A DNA stretch of 14,588 nt, from positions 1 through 14,588 of the forward strand of contig CAZDLX010000086.1 of the NCBI GenBank assembly GCA_964506005.1. The letters run 5' to 3'. Source of the DNA: UBA3940 sp964506005 (GTDB taxonomy: Bacteria > Chloroflexota > Anaerolineae > Aggregatilineales > UBA3940). A program made the position numbers and the translations under genes. Every line of letters starts with the position of its first letter. Position 1 is the first letter of the stretch. The notes beneath the pieces are model-generated. The model worked only from the letters and a program-made list of their open reading frames with translations, was not told the DNA's origin and ran no database searches. Shown here in pieces: positions 13,682-14,588 of this stretch.

Positions 13682-13773
13682 AACCCCCTCCAGCCTCTCG
13701 ACCTGCGGTCGTTTCGGCTTTTCCCGCTTGCAAGGGGGAGAGGGGCGACGCGCAGCGCCGGCCAGAGGGGGTT
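13682..13773. repeat. Compound palindromic intergenic repeat, copy 2
   Basis: Outer inverted repeat AACCCCCTC (13682-13690) and GAGGGGGTT (13765-13773). Inside are hairpin CGACC-TGC-GGTCG (13699-13711), the near-palindromic CTTGCAAGGGGGAG (13727-13740, identical to 6388-6401) and GGCG/CGCC at 13744-13759 around a GCGCAGC word also found in copy 1. It has the same order and orientation as copy 1, but shorter and with degraded arms. It lies between ddl and ftsQ. Confidence 0.8.
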
Positions 13774-13855
13774 CAGAGTAAGGCGATTCAGCCGCTTGCC
13801 GCACAACGGGCAGATGGCGGTACCAGCCCCGATTATCGCGAGGTGTGCGACAGAG

Positions 13856-13861
13856 TATAAT
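13856..13861 (+). promoter_or_regulatory. -10 box of ftsQ, close to the start codon
   Basis: A perfect TATAAT ends 7 bases before the ATG at 13869, so transcription would start at or next to the A of the ATG. A weak -35 candidate, TTATCG (13833-13838), lies 17 bases upstream. Confidence 0.5.
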
Positions 13862-13868
13862 GGGCCGT

Positions 13869-14588
13869 ATGAAGCAGCCAATGGTCCGCACCGCCCGGCG
13901 CAGCCAGACGCGTAAACCGGCCGTCCGGCGCAAGACACGACTCGGCCTGCGCGTTGCGCCGGGAGTGTCGTTGAACTGGCGCTGGGTGAGCCTCGGCCTG
14001 ACGGTGCTCACCGCTGCCGGGCTTGCCGCGCTGTTCCTGAGCAGCATGTTCCGGATCAGCCGGGTGGAGGTTGGCGGCGCGGTGTACATCCCGGCGGAGG
14101 AGGTCTACACGCTGAGCGGCGTGGCGGGTAAGCACATCCTCACCGTGGACCCCGCGGAGGTCAAACGGCGGGTGGAGCTGTCGCCGAGCGTCGAGTCGGC
14201 ACAGGTGTACGTCGAGTGGCCCGCCCGCGTGATCGTCCTGGTGCGAGAGCGTGAGCCCGCCATTGTGTGGGAGCAGGGTGGGCGGCAGTACTGGGTGGAC
14301 GCCCGGGGCCACCTCATGACGATGCGCAAGGACATCCCGTCGCTGGTGCGCGTGGTCAACGAGGGCGAAGTGATCCCGTTCCAGTGCCCCGGCCCGGCCT
14401 GTTCGGAAGATGGGCAGGTCACGATTGACCCCGCGGTCGTGCTCGGCACGCACCACCTGAAGACGCTCCGCAGCAACATCGAGATGTTATACTATGATCC
14501 GGTGCACGGCCTGAGCTACCAGGATGGGCGCGGATGGCGGGGTTACTTTGGCGTCGGCACGAATATGGACGTCAAACTGGCCGTCTAC
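13869..14588 (+). CDS. ftsQ: Cell division protein FtsQ/DivIB, 3' end beyond window
   Basis: 240 residues visible, frame open at the right edge. A basic cytoplasmic tail (1-37) is followed by one transmembrane helix (about 38-59) and a POTRA domain (about 62-130) starting FRISRVEVGG. The beta domain begins around 131 (AIVWEQGGRQYWVDARGHLM). This is the single-pass layout of FtsQ/DivIB, which links early and late divisome proteins at the septum. A short insert at 172-181 carries two cysteines (C173, C178), possibly a disulfide outside the membrane. No ribosome site precedes the ATG at 13869; an in-frame ATG at 13881 is the alternative start. Position after ddl fits a division and cell-wall cluster. 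Confidence 0.88.
   Translation, partial: MKQPMVRTARRSQTRKPAVRRKTRLGLRVAPGVSLNWRWVSLGLTVLTAAGLAALFLSSMFRISRVEVGGAVYIPAEEVYTLSGVAGKHILTVDPAEVKRRVELSPSVESAQVYVEWPARVIVLVREREPAIVWEQGGRQYWVDARGHLMTMRKDIPSLVRVVNEGEVIPFQCPGPACSEDGQVTIDPAVVLGTHHLKTLRSNIEMLYYDPVHGLSYQDGRGWRGYFGVGTNMDVKLAVY

Noticed and set aside
13646..13868. Short frames between ddl and ftsQ
   Set aside because: They span the palindromic repeat, and no ribosome site or family match supports them.
1..14588. CRISPR arrays, insertion sequences, prophage or defence genes
   Set aside because: No regularly spaced repeats, transposase, integrase or known defence domain was seen on either strand.

Overview
The window reads as chromosome of a high-GC bacterium, most likely a member of the Chloroflexota (Anaerolineae-like). 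The basis is the gene mix: a Tat-exported YkuD protein, a UbiA/MenA-type prenyltransferase, ddl followed by ftsQ, LiaI/LiaF-like small membrane proteins, and purine-rich palindromic repeats between genes. No ribosomal marker is present, so the phylum is an inference. I see no phage, transposase, CRISPR array, toxin or defence gene. Most of the window is housekeeping and peripheral metabolism.

Left part (1-3456): the N-terminal two thirds of an aldehyde dehydrogenase of the succinate-semialdehyde (GabD2-like) type runs off the left edge on the minus strand. Divergent from it are two tandem, clearly paralogous small membrane proteins. The second has its own promoter, with a perfect GGTCA-AAAA-TGACC palindrome filling the -35/-10 spacer, and a leader of about 150 nt that can pair in mutually exclusive ways. 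A strong terminator follows, and a near-consensus promoter is laid over it. Next comes a short-chain dehydrogenase-like protein that lacks the usual Tyr/Lys catalytic pair.

Middle (3589-10121): a soluble PAS-PAS-GAF histidine kinase converges on a YigZ/IMPACT-family gene. Upstream of the latter lie a compound palindromic repeat and a UbiA-family prenyltransferase that probably starts at TTG. msrB (methionine sulfoxide reductase B) is divergent from the prenyltransferase and converges on an unrecognised 226-residue protein. A lone receiver-domain response regulator and a HAD phosphatase/phosphomutase follow on the minus strand.

Right part (10200-14588): a Tat-secreted L,D-transpeptidase with SH3-like N-terminal modules, a palindromic repeat, tRNA-Phe(GAA) with a consensus promoter and a strong terminator, a family 2 glycosyltransferase on the minus strand, ddl (D-Ala-D-Ala ligase), a second copy of the compound repeat, and the start of ftsQ, whose -10 box lies so close to the ATG that a leaderless mRNA is likely. 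L,D-transpeptidase, Ddl and FtsQ together indicate a peptidoglycan-making cell. ddl-ftsQ is probably the edge of a division and cell-wall cluster continuing to the right.

The best leads for something undescribed are the compound repeat family (two copies sharing architecture), the regulated second membrane paralog with its leader, and the terminator/promoter overlay before the dehydrogenase. I found no clear new multi-gene system.
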